Of a stretch of DNA of 40,333 bases, positions 1-8,244 are shown in pieces. Location: assembly GCA_007694145.1 (NCBI GenBank), contig RECF01000050.1, positions 1 to 40,333 of the forward strand. The letters are read 5' to 3'. Source of the DNA: Acholeplasmatales bacterium (lineage in GTDB: Bacteria; Bacillota_I; Bacilli_A; Izemoplasmatales; Izemoplasmataceae). The notes beneath the pieces are model-generated. The model did not search any database. It worked only from the letters and a program-made list of their open reading frames with translations, and was not told the DNA's origin. Numbering within the stretch: position 1 is the first letter of the stretch; every line of letters begins with the position of its first letter. A program made the position numbers and the translations under genes.

Positions 1-1275
1 GCTTGGGGCAATAACTCTTATGGCGCTCTAGGTGATGGTACGACAACAAGACGTACAGCGCCCATCGATATCTCCGCACACCTGAATCTTGAACCCGGAG
101 AGCGCGTGGTCGACATGAAAGTGCAGGCGGACCACAATTACTTTTTGACGAGTACGGGCCGCGTGTTGGTCTTTGGTTACAACAGCAATTTTAGACTGGG
201 AACTGGCAATGCCACATCAGAGCGCACACCGGTTGATAATACCGCGTCATTCCCCATTGAAGAAGCGGACACGTTGATTGCCATTTACGCCGGAGCGGCC
301 CATGGTTATGCTTTGTCAAGACAAGGTCGACTTTTCGGATGGGGTTTCAACAGTGATGGCCGTATAGGAAACAATACAACCACCCATGTCCCTTTACCGT
401 TTGAACTGACGCATTTGCTTAATCTTGCCGAAGCGGATCAGCTCGAAGCAGTGTATGTCGCAACAAACAACACCTTTATCGTGACTGAACAAGGCCGGTT
501 GTTTGCGTGGGGACGAAACCATTACGGACAACTCGGTGTTGGGCATAAGCAAGCGGTCATCGCCCCACAAGAGATAACCGACATATTGAACCTTACAGGG
601 GATGAGACGATCGAAAATATCAGCTTGTCAGGCGACACAACCTTTATCTTGACCAGCTATGGCCGGCTGTTTGCAAGCGGCAGAAACACACATGGCCAAC
701 TGGGACTGGGAACAACAAGTAATTTTGAGGCCTTTGTCGAGATCTCAGCGCTGTTTGAACTGGACGAAGATGACGCAATTCAGCGGGTTGAGGCCGATGA
801 TTTTCATACCGTTGTCTTGACCTCAAATCAACGTGTCTTCACATTTGGCAGCAACGGCCGCAATCTTCAAGGTCCTGAAGGCGCGAACCCGCAAACAACC
901 CCGCTAGACATCACCGAAGCACTGGGTTTATGGGAAGGCGAAACCATCCTCGACTTCAGCACAAAATTTATCACGACGCGATTTTTGACAAGTGCGAATC
1001 GCTGGGTTGTTGCGGGATACAATCAAAATGGCGTATTGGGCACAGGTGATGCAGAGACCCCTTCAGCTTTTACCGCCGTGACGTTTCATGCCTGGTATGC
1101 GCTAGAATCAACGATGGTACCATACGATAGCATGCTTACGCTCCCTGACTGGACTAAAGAAAACGCCACCTTTGCCGGTTGGCATACAGCCGCTGACTTG
1201 AACAGCCCTTTGGCCACGCTCACGATGCCGGCGCACACATTGAAGTTGTATGCAAGTTGGACCCGTGAGGAGTAG
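1..1275 (+). CDS. RCC1-repeat surface protein with C-terminal Listeria-Bacteroides repeat (5' truncated)
   Basis: The reading frame is open from the first base of the window, so the gene starts upstream and only its last 424 residues are present. Seven RCC1-type units of about 52-56 residues can be followed (the first is partial), each with the pattern 'GRLFAWGxNxxGQLGxG'. RCC1 units build a seven-bladed beta-propeller, and these repeats would complete or nearly complete one. The last 60 or so residues ('FAGWHTAADLNSP', then 'TMPAHTLKLYASW') look like a Listeria-Bacteroides/InlB B-type repeat, which is typical of Gram-positive cell-surface proteins. No sorting signal or membrane segment follows, so anchoring must lie in the missing N-terminus. 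A terminator follows 50 bases later, so it is transcribed separately from the sugar genes downstream. Its ligand is unknown; a binding or adhesion role is inference. Confidence 0.85.
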   Translation, partial: AWGNNSYGALGDGTTTRRTAPIDISAHLNLEPGERVVDMKVQADHNYFLTSTGRVLVFGYNSNFRLGTGNATSERTPVDNTASFPIEEADTLIAIYAGAAHGYALSRQGRLFGWGFNSDGRIGNNTTTHVPLPFELTHLLNLAEADQLEAVYVATNNTFIVTEQGRLFAWGRNHYGQLGVGHKQAVIAPQEITDILNLTGDETIENISLSGDTTFILTSYGRLFASGRNTHGQLGLGTTSNFEAFVEISALFELDEDDAIQRVEADDFHTVVLTSNQRVFTFGSNGRNLQGPEGANPQTTPLDITEALGLWEGETILDFSTKFITTRFLTSANRWVVAGYNQNGVLGTGDAETPSAFTAVTFHAWYALESTMVPYDSMLTLPDWTKENATFAGWHTAADLNSPLATLTMPAHTLKLYASWTREE

Positions 1276-1324
1276 CCTGTTTTCATACGCTATTTCTTAG
1301 CGTAGATTGCATCACACACACAAG

Positions 1325-1354
1325 AGGTCCCTTCTTTACGGAAGGACCTTTTTT
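1325..1354 (+). terminator. Intrinsic terminator after RCC1 gene
   Basis: The stem AGGTCC-TTC / GAA-GGACCT has one bulged C, a six-base loop (TTTACG) and a run of six T at its 3' end. It lies 50 bases after the stop of the RCC1-repeat gene. Confidence 0.85.
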
Positions 1355-1394
1355 GTTGTTAAGACCAGTGGGGACATAAGAAAATCTCATGACA

Positions 1395-1408
1395 TGTAAG
1401 CGATTTCT
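1395..1408. promoter_or_regulatory. cre-like site 1 (putative CcpA operator)
   Basis: TGTAAGCGATTTCT matches the Bacillus cre consensus TGWNANCGNTNWCA at every defined position except the last base. It lies upstream of the AraC/galactan operon, where CcpA-mediated glucose repression would be expected. Assignment rests on the motif only. Confidence 0.45.
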
Positions 1409-1472
1409 TGTTGTGGGCGATGTCTTGAAGTATATGAATATCTACGATAAATCTTGTAAATGAATCCCGTAA

Positions 1473-1486
1473 TGAAACCGATTACT
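1473..1486. promoter_or_regulatory. cre-like site 2 (putative CcpA operator)
   Basis: TGAAACCGATTACT matches TGWNANCGNTNWCA at every defined position except the last base, as does the site 78 bases upstream. Two such sites ahead of one sugar operon support catabolite control, but no binding is shown. Confidence 0.5.
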
Positions 1487-1663
1487 TCTTTTTGTTAAAG
1501 TATATAAGTACTTTTTGTGAAAGAGTTGTCATGTAAAAATATTGGGTAAAAAAGGACGCCTCAATTTTCTTAAAAAAATAGCATGCAAAAATCTAATATC
1601 AATGCGATAATATAAGGGTGAATCCAAAAAACTATCTTGTATAATGAAGGTGACGGTGATTGC

Positions 1664-2482
1664 ATGAGTCAAATGGATAATTTGTTGCTTGCCAACTACA
1701 CAGAACTCTCCTTGCACGAATGCGGACGAGAGAAATGCCAGCCAGGTAAAGTCATTACCCTTGATGTCAAAACGTATCATTTGTTCCACTATGTGCTTTA
1801 TGGGAGTGGCACATTCATCTTCAACAATAAAACCTATCAGTTGAAAAAAGGCGACATGTTCTACATCCCACCTGGTGAAACCGCCCTGTATTATCCTTCC
1901 GACAACAATCCTTGGATTTATACATGGATTGGCTTTTCCGGAACGAAAAGCGACCAGTACTTGAAACGAATTGGTATCAGTGATGATCACCCCATCTATC
2001 ACGATACCAAAGAACTGAACCTGAAACCGCTTTTCAACGATCTTGCGGACCGATACAACCATTCGCAGTTCCTAAGTATTGAGTGCTTGGCGATTTTTAT
2101 GAACATTTTATACAAGATGATGATTGCCAAACACAAAGAAGATGTTGTTCTTAGTGCCAAAGAAACCCACATTCGGATGGCGAAACAGTTTGTCGAAAAC
2201 AACTTCCAGTTCAAGATTAAAGTGACCGATATCGCCAACTCACTCTCCTTGAGTCCAAATTATCTAGCCAACATCTTCAAAGAGACACTGGGCATGTCCC
2301 CGAAGCAGTATCTTACAGATTATCGGATGCACAAAGCGTGCCAGTTGTTGTCAAATGGTGTCTTGAGTATTAAAGATGTGGCAAAACGAGTTGGTTATGC
2401 CAATCCGCTCCACTTTTCCGCCGAGTTTAAGCGTGTCAAACGCATGTCACCGACCACTTACAAGAATCAAAACGAGCTCTAA
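1664..2482 (+). CDS. AraC-family transcriptional regulator (cupin + HTH)
   Basis: This is a 272-residue DNA-binding regulator. The N-terminal half is an AraC-type cupin ('LFHYVLYGSGTFIFNNKTY', then 'KKGDMFYIPPGE'), which usually binds a sugar. The last 100 or so residues hold the paired helix-turn-helix, with the typical 'VTDIANSLSLSPNYLANIFKE' type first HTH and a second HTH ending in 'VGYANPLHFSAEFKR'. I prefer ATG 1664, which has AAGGTGA 10 bases upstream, over the in-frame TTG at 1637, which would have no Shine-Dalgarno sequence. The galactanase gene follows after 35 bases on the same strand, so this is very likely the activator of the galactan operon, responding to galactan oligosaccharides or galactose. 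The inducer is inferred from context. Confidence 0.9.
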   Translation: MSQMDNLLLANYTELSLHECGREKCQPGKVITLDVKTYHLFHYVLYGSGTFIFNNKTYQLKKGDMFYIPPGETALYYPSDNNPWIYTWIGFSGTKSDQYLKRIGISDDHPIYHDTKELNLKPLFNDLADRYNHSQFLSIECLAIFMNILYKMMIAKHKEDVVLSAKETHIRMAKQFVENNFQFKIKVTDIANSLSLSPNYLANIFKETLGMSPKQYLTDYRMHKACQLLSNGVLSIKDVAKRVGYANPLHFSAEFKRVKRMSPTTYKNQNEL

Positions 2483-2517
2483 ACGATTCAATAGACGTTC
2501 ACTAGGAGGCCAATTTT

Positions 2518-4563
2518 ATGAAAAAATCACTACTTATTCCCATCGTTACAGGGGTGTTGCTGATGGTTGCAGTCACCGTGGTTGTGCTTATCCTCACCGG
2601 GAGAGAACAGCAAGACGTTTCTGCACCACCCTTTGAAATCTATGACTGGGAACCGACTTTCGGTGCCGGTCGAAACACTGAGGATTTCACCTTGTATGAT
2701 GCTACGTTTGATCCTGAAACTTTTAAAATCGAGCCGGTACCCGCCCTACAAGATAACAAGCGAGAAGATTTTATGATGGGTGTCGACGCATCGATGATTA
2801 AAAAAGTTCTGGACAAAGGTGGTATTTACTACAACGAAGACGGTGTCGAACAAGACATCTTCCAAATACTGGCCAGCCAAGGCGTCAACTACATGCGCGT
2901 ACGCGTTTGGAATGACCCGTTTAGCCCCATTGGTATTAAAGGGGCCGGTGACATGGATATCCAAACGGCCTTTTGGATAGCGCAACGCGCACGTGCGGTC
3001 AATATGCGGATTATCCTTAACTTGCATTACAGTGACGAATGGGCCGACCCAGAAAAACAAACTAAGCCTTACGCGTGGGAAATATTGACGTTTGAAGAGC
3101 TTGTCGAAGCGGTAGAAACGTTCACGTATGAGGCGATGATGTACTTTAAAAATCGTGGGGTCACCCCGCAGATGATTCAAATCGGGAACGAGATTAACAA
3201 CGGCTTGTTGTGGCCTGATGGCAGATTGCTTTGGAACGATCCCACCTCGTATGACCGGGTTGCCGATTTGCTTAAGGCCGGCATCCAGGGTGCAAAAGAA
3301 GCCGATCAACACGTCAAAACAATTATCCACCTCGCCGATGGGGGGCGCTTTGAGCTTTTCGATACGTTTTTCAGTGAAATGCGCGATCGAAATGTTCATT
3401 ACGATATAATCGGTGCCTCCTATTATTCGTTTTATCACGGGCCACTTGCCGATTTACAAGACAACTTGAACCGGGTTGCTGAGAAGTTCAACAAACCGGT
3501 GTTCGTCGCTGAAACATCTTATGCCTTCACCCGACGCAATCATGCGCATGCCTCGCATATCTTTGGGGATAATCAAGAAGCCAACGGGGGCTACCTTGCG
3601 ACCATCCAAGGCCAAGCATCCAGCGTAAGAGATGTAATCGAAGTCGTCGCAAATGTCCCGAATAACCGCGGGCTTGGCATCGTGTATTGGGAGCCAGCCT
3701 GGTTACCCGTGCAAGGCGCCGGTTGGGCGGAAGTCGGCACGAATGCAACGTGGAGCAACCAGGCCTTTTTCACTTTCAGTGGTCGCGCGTTGCCCTCGCT
3801 TGCTGTCTTCAATGCTGTGCGCGCATCTGAGCCTGTTGAAGTCCGGATTGTCGGCTTACGTAGTAACACCATCGACGTCAACTTGAACATTGCCTCACCC
3901 GTCACAGGAGAAAGCCGCATGCCAAGTGAAGTCATTGCACTGACGGATGTCGACGCGTACCGATACATCCCTGTTGTCTGGGATGATACCGAAAAAGACA
4001 TAGCCGAAACGACAGTCGGTGAGCACACGGTGACCGGAACGGTTACTTATGGTAGCCATGTATGGGCAGTCACCGCAACGGTACGCTCGGTGGAAAACTT
4101 CGTGATGAATGCTGGATTCGAAGAAGGTAAGACAGGCGCGAATGATGAACCTGTCAAACTGCCTTGGGTGATGGAAAGTACGATCAGCGAAGATGTTGGC
4201 AAAGTCCAAACCAACAAAGACTTCCGCACCGGTCAAAACAATTTCAATTATTACCACACTGCCGCTTTCGATTTCAACTTGTACCAAGACATTGAACTTG
4301 AAAACGGTACCTATGAATTATCTGTGTACGTCATGGGTGAAACGAACACCCGCATTACTGAACTTAAACTCTTTGCGGAACAGTTTGGGGGAGAACGGCT
4401 TGAACAGACGATGAATGTTTCCGGATGGAGTGCTGGATACCGGAAGTTCACCATTACGGATATTGTCGTGACAAACGGTCGAATCCGCATCGGTGTCTAT
4501 GGGCTGTTTAGCGCAAGCACATGGGGACATTTGGACGACTTTGAGCTTATTCGGATCGATTGA
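2518..4563 (+). CDS. GH53 endo-beta-1,4-galactanase, membrane-anchored, with Ig-like and CBM61-like tail
   Basis: The 681-residue protein hydrolyses beta-1,4-galactan outside the cell (family role). Residues 5-28 form one hydrophobic segment with no lipobox Cys, so it is probably a signal anchor. The GH53 barrel runs from about 80 to 430: 'DFMMGVDASM', 'YMRVRVWNDP', 'NLHYSDEWADP', acid/base E225 in 'QIGNEINNG', nucleophile E332 in 'VFVAETSYAF', and 'VYWEPAWLP'. An Ig-like group-4 type segment (about 440-530) and a jelly-roll tail (about 535-681, 'NAGFEEGKTG' to 'LDDFELIRID') follow; the tail resembles the CBM61 modules found on GH53 enzymes. AGGAGG at 2504-2509 sets the start. It heads the enzyme genes of the operon. 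B. subtilis GanB is the closest well-known relative, with the same catalytic fold. Confidence 0.93.
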   Translation: MKKSLLIPIVTGVLLMVAVTVVVLILTGREQQDVSAPPFEIYDWEPTFGAGRNTEDFTLYDATFDPETFKIEPVPALQDNKREDFMMGVDASMIKKVLDKGGIYYNEDGVEQDIFQILASQGVNYMRVRVWNDPFSPIGIKGAGDMDIQTAFWIAQRARAVNMRIILNLHYSDEWADPEKQTKPYAWEILTFEELVEAVETFTYEAMMYFKNRGVTPQMIQIGNEINNGLLWPDGRLLWNDPTSYDRVADLLKAGIQGAKEADQHVKTIIHLADGGRFELFDTFFSEMRDRNVHYDIIGASYYSFYHGPLADLQDNLNRVAEKFNKPVFVAETSYAFTRRNHAHASHIFGDNQEANGGYLATIQGQASSVRDVIEVVANVPNNRGLGIVYWEPAWLPVQGAGWAEVGTNATWSNQAFFTFSGRALPSLAVFNAVRASEPVEVRIVGLRSNTIDVNLNIASPVTGESRMPSEVIALTDVDAYRYIPVVWDDTEKDIAETTVGEHTVTGTVTYGSHVWAVTATVRSVENFVMNAGFEEGKTGANDEPVKLPWVMESTISEDVGKVQTNKDFRTGQNNFNYYHTAAFDFNLYQDIELENGTYELSVYVMGETNTRITELKLFAEQFGGERLEQTMNVSGWSAGYRKFTITDIVVTNGRIRIGVYGLFSASTWGHLDDFELIRID

Positions 4564-4565
4564 CG

Positions 4566-6920
4566 ATGCGTTCGCGTATAGCTTGCAATGATGGCTGGAA
4601 GTATCGCGAAGACTTTCAGACACACTATATTGGTATGCCCCTACCCGCCGCAAAAACTGTCGATTTACCCCATGCCAACGTCCAACTTCCGATTACTTAT
4701 GCCAATGAACTGGCTTATCAGTTTGTCAGTACTTACCAAAAATCCCTTTCAATTGAAGAGCCTTTGACAAGTCATCGTGTTGTCTTAGGCTTCGAAGGGG
4801 TTGCCCATGATGCGAAAGTGTATCTTGATGAACACTTTGTCGGACATCATGAAGGGGGCTACACCCCATTTGAACTCGACATCACCGATTATCTGAATGC
4901 GGGAAGGGCACATCTTTTGACCGTTGTCGTCGATGCGAGAGAATCCTTGAACATGCCGCCTTTTGGGCATGTCATCGATTACTTGACTTACGGCGGCATT
5001 CCCCGTGAAGTATGGCTTGAGATTCGTCCCGAATATGCGATTGCAGATGTCTTTGTCTACGGGTCAAACTTACTTGAATCACCGGAAGTGTGTTTTGATG
5101 TCACCTTATCAGAGGCGCGTTTTAGTCGGCTCAAACTTGCACTGTTTGACGGAGAAAAGTGTATCGCAGAACAAATTTATGCTGTCACAAAAAAGACGGT
5201 TCAAGGCACCTTGGCTGTCGATGCGCTGATTCTTTGGTCTATCGACTGTCCGAAGCGGTATGATGTCGAGATGACCTTACTTGTCGATGAACACCCCGTG
5301 GACCGCATTACAGTAAAAACTGGCTTCCGCGAAGCATTATTTAAGAAAGACGGTTTCTACCTAAACGGTGGCAGAGTGCAGTTGATTGGTTTGAATCGCC
5401 ATCAAAGCTTTCCGTTTGTCGGCTACGCCATGCCTAGGCGGGCCCAACAAGAGGACGCCCGCATCCTAAAGGAGAGGCTAGGACTCAATGTTGTCAGGAG
5501 CTCTCATTATCCACCAAGCAGGCACTTTGCCGAAGCGTGTGATGCTCTGGGTTTGCTGCTGTTTCAGGAACTACCAGGGTGGCAACATATCGGTGATGCC
5601 CACTGGAAAGAAGTGGCCCTGAAAAATATCGAAGAAATGATTTTACGTGACCGCAACCGTCCGGCTTGCATACTTTGGGGCGTTCGCATCAATGAATCAG
5701 GCGATGACACCGAGTTTTATGCGAAAACCAATGCGCTCGCCCGTCGTCTCGATCCAACAAGACAAACTGCCGGCGTCCGGTTCATCACCCATGGTGACGT
5801 GCAAGAAGACGTGTTGGCCTTGAATGATTTCATCCACGAAGGCGATAACCTACCTTTGCGCAAAATAGAAGATGTGACAGTGCATACCGAACTGCCTTAC
5901 ATCGTCACAGAATATGCTGGTCACATGTATCCAACAAAGAGTTATGACCCCGAGGCCAATCGCATAGAACACGCCAAACGGCACTTGAACGTCATCCATC
6001 ACGCCTATGGCGATACACGTTTAGCGGGCATCATCGGCTGGTGTGCCTATGACTATCATACACATGGTGATTTTGGCAGTGGTGACCGCGTATGCCACCA
6101 CGGCGTGCTTGATATGTTCCGACACGAGAAACTCGCCGCTGCGAGCTACGCGTCACAACGTGTGCAACACCCCTATCTTAAAATATCAAGTCACTTCAAC
6201 ATTGGCGACCACCCAAAGGGTTTTATCAAGGAAGCCTTGATTTTCACCAATGTCGACGCTGTGGATGTCTATCGTAATGCGTTGCACATTGGACGGCTGT
6301 ATCCTGCTAAAGACATCTATCCGCACCTGCCGCATCCACCCATCATCATGGACTGGATGGGTGAGTTGCTCGAAAAAGAAGAAGGACTGAGCAATGGTCA
6401 TGCCAACCGAATCAAGGCACTATACAAAGGTTTGGCCATCTATGGAAGAGAAAACTTGCCTGAGTCATACATGCAGTATATTCAATCACCACAGGATATC
6501 GATTTTGCCTGGACCATGTATGGCAAATATGTGGCCAACTGGGGTTCAGAACGAGTGGCTTATACGTTTTCAGGCATTCAGGACGGTCGAGAAGTCATTG
6601 TCAAAAAAATCGGCGGTGACTTTGAGAAACAAATACGCTTTGAAGCGGATGATACTACACTACAACTGGGCGAGACCTATGATGTCATGCGGTTGTCCAT
6701 TGTGGCTGTCAATGAACACGGTCAACGACTACCTTACGCTTTTGATGCATTCAACATTCAAGTCGAGGGTCCATTAGAGGTGCTGGGCAACACGGTCGTC
6801 AACCTGTTTGGTGGCGTATATGCCTTCTGGGTCAGAACTGTCGGGGTGCCTGGCGAAGCTTCTGTGACCATCACGAACAACGATGTGCGACAAACCTTGC
6901 GATTGACCATAAAGGAGTGA
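4566..6920 (+). CDS. GH2 beta-galactosidase-type glycoside hydrolase
   Basis: This is a GH2 enzyme of about 784 residues without a signal peptide, so it acts in the cytoplasm. The order is a sugar-binding jelly roll ('VDLPHANVQLP', 'YQKSLSI', 'VYLDEHFVGHHEGGYTPFELDIT'), an Ig-like sandwich, a TIM barrel and a C-terminal beta domain. Acid/base E377 lies in 'ILWGVRINES' and nucleophile E449 in 'IVTEYAGH', numbered from ATG 4566. The start follows the upstream TGA by two bases; an in-frame TTG at 4560 overlaps that stop, and no clear Shine-Dalgarno sequence is visible, so translational coupling is likely. In this operon the natural job is to cleave imported beta-1,4-galacto-oligosaccharides to galactose, the role of GH42 GanA in Bacillus. 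GH2 also holds glucuronidases and mannosidases, so specificity is inferred from context. Confidence 0.85.
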   Translation: MRSRIACNDGWKYREDFQTHYIGMPLPAAKTVDLPHANVQLPITYANELAYQFVSTYQKSLSIEEPLTSHRVVLGFEGVAHDAKVYLDEHFVGHHEGGYTPFELDITDYLNAGRAHLLTVVVDARESLNMPPFGHVIDYLTYGGIPREVWLEIRPEYAIADVFVYGSNLLESPEVCFDVTLSEARFSRLKLALFDGEKCIAEQIYAVTKKTVQGTLAVDALILWSIDCPKRYDVEMTLLVDEHPVDRITVKTGFREALFKKDGFYLNGGRVQLIGLNRHQSFPFVGYAMPRRAQQEDARILKERLGLNVVRSSHYPPSRHFAEACDALGLLLFQELPGWQHIGDAHWKEVALKNIEEMILRDRNRPACILWGVRINESGDDTEFYAKTNALARRLDPTRQTAGVRFITHGDVQEDVLALNDFIHEGDNLPLRKIEDVTVHTELPYIVTEYAGHMYPTKSYDPEANRIEHAKRHLNVIHHAYGDTRLAGIIGWCAYDYHTHGDFGSGDRVCHHGVLDMFRHEKLAAASYASQRVQHPYLKISSHFNIGDHPKGFIKEALIFTNVDAVDVYRNALHIGRLYPAKDIYPHLPHPPIIMDWMGELLEKEEGLSNGHANRIKALYKGLAIYGRENLPESYMQYIQSPQDIDFAWTMYGKYVANWGSERVAYTFSGIQDGREVIVKKIGGDFEKQIRFEADDTTLQLGETYDVMRLSIVAVNEHGQRLPYAFDAFNIQVEGPLEVLGNTVVNLFGGVYAFWVRTVGVPGEASVTITNNDVRQTLRLTIKE

Positions 6921-6924
6921 AACA

Positions 6925-8229
6925 ATGAAGAAGTTCATGATTATAAGCGTACTTATCGCGTTGACGTTATCGTTGACAGGTTGTTTCTGGCGCCGTGACC
7001 GCAGTGAAAACGGCGCCAGCACCGAAACGCTCACGCTCACCATTTGGGAAGACACGAAAAACATTGAAATGATCATGACCATCACAGATGAATTTGCCAG
7101 ATATTACGCCTTGACCTACCCCAATGCCCCGCGGCTACGGTTTGATATTGTTCCGCATAGTGAGCAGTCTGCAATTGAAGATCTTGTACTAGATGGTCCT
7201 GCTGGTCGGGGTCCTGATATTGTGGCCTTTGTCCACGATACACTGGGTGTTGCAGTGGGCGGCAATCACCTCGCACCGAACATGTTTGCGGCAACCATAC
7301 GCGCAGAGCATACGGAAGAAGCGGCGCATGCGGCCAGTCTTAACGATGTGATGTACGGATTCCCCATCACTTCTGAGTCACAGATTCTGATTTACCGTCC
7401 CAGTAAAATGAGTGCCTTGCAAGCTGAAAATATTGAAACGATTATCGGCACTGATGCCGCGAACGCGCGGCTTGTCTGGGATATTTATGAAGGATACTAC
7501 TCGTTTGGTCTACTCAATGATGCGATGCTTTATGGTGTCGATGGTGAGACAACAACAGGGCCAAACTTTCTGAATTTCGCGACACCACAAGCCATCGAAA
7601 ACATCTTGTACATGCACACGCATTTCTCCGGCAACACCAATCTTCGCATCCCTGGAAAAATCAGCGGTACAACCGATATCGAAGGACTGAACCAGTTTTT
7701 ATCGCAAACCGTTGATGCGATTATCGTCGCACCGTATTTTTGGGCTACAGCAAAAGAGGCTTTCGGTGCCGATGTTGCCATGACGGTTTTGCCGCAGGTG
7801 AATGGTCAACAAATGCGTCCTTTTTCCGGCTACAAACTGTATGGCGTTAGCCGTTACTCAAAACATCCAGCCCTTGCGCAAGAGCTGGCGAACTTCCTTG
7901 TCAGCGACTGGGCACAGGCACTCCGCTTCAGAGACCGCTCTTTGCTGCCAACCCAAACATCCTTGCTTGAGAAGATGGATCAAAACACCATCGTTGTTAA
8001 CCATTGGCGTAACCTTGATTCTTTACGTATGACCATCCCTGAGGCGACACTAGCAGAAGGAAGGGTCTTCCTTGCGAGTCTTGAGACGTCTATTCTGATG
8101 CCGAAAATTGAACGCTTCAGTGCCTTTTGGCTGGCCTACGCCAACAACATGAAAGCATTATGGGAACAAGGCACATTGACGCAGGCGCAGTTGATTGAAT
8201 ACTTGAACAATATGACGCGCAACATGTAG
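6925..8229 (+). CDS. Sugar ABC transporter substrate-binding lipoprotein (galacto-oligosaccharide, GanS-like)
   Basis: The 434-residue extracellular binding lipoprotein has a signal peptide ending in the lipobox 'SLTGC' with Cys20. The mature part has the MalE-type layout: 'LTLTIWEDTKN' first strand, 'GRGPDIVAFVHDTLG', 'YGFPITSESQILIYRP', and a C-terminal helical stretch with 'QELANFLVSDWAQ'. The ribosome site AAGGAG overlaps the stop of the GH2 gene, and two permease genes follow at once. It should deliver beta-1,4-galacto-oligosaccharides to those permeases, in the manner of B. subtilis GanS. The ligand is inferred from the GH53 and GH2 neighbours. Confidence 0.88.
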   Translation: MKKFMIISVLIALTLSLTGCFWRRDRSENGASTETLTLTIWEDTKNIEMIMTITDEFARYYALTYPNAPRLRFDIVPHSEQSAIEDLVLDGPAGRGPDIVAFVHDTLGVAVGGNHLAPNMFAATIRAEHTEEAAHAASLNDVMYGFPITSESQILIYRPSKMSALQAENIETIIGTDAANARLVWDIYEGYYSFGLLNDAMLYGVDGETTTGPNFLNFATPQAIENILYMHTHFSGNTNLRIPGKISGTTDIEGLNQFLSQTVDAIIVAPYFWATAKEAFGADVAMTVLPQVNGQQMRPFSGYKLYGVSRYSKHPALAQELANFLVSDWAQALRFRDRSLLPTQTSLLEKMDQNTIVVNHWRNLDSLRMTIPEATLAEGRVFLASLETSILMPKIERFSAFWLAYANNMKALWEQGTLTQAQLIEYLNNMTRNM

Positions 8230-8244
8230 TGAGGAGTGAAAACC

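Larger units (their letters stand above)
1355..1663. other. Intergenic region upstream of the AraC gene
   Basis: This AT-rich spacer lies between the RCC1 terminator and the galactan operon. It holds two cre-like sites, listed separately, and several A/T tracts. A TATAAT hexamer sits at 1640-1645 but has no convincing -35 box 17 bases upstream, and it would put the transcript start within about 12 bases of the AraC start codon. A second AT-rich -10-like stretch lies near 1606-1613. I cannot fix the promoter. No small gene is evident. Confidence 0.5.

Noticed and set aside
1640-1645. TATAAT as the -10 box of the AraC promoter
   Set aside because: No -35 box at the right distance, and the resulting leader would be too short to hold the ribosome site comfortably.
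2746-3438. Minus-strand open frame of 230 codons inside the GH53 gene
   Set aside because: It lies wholly opposite the catalytic barrel, which has clear motifs. No ribosome site or domain is visible.
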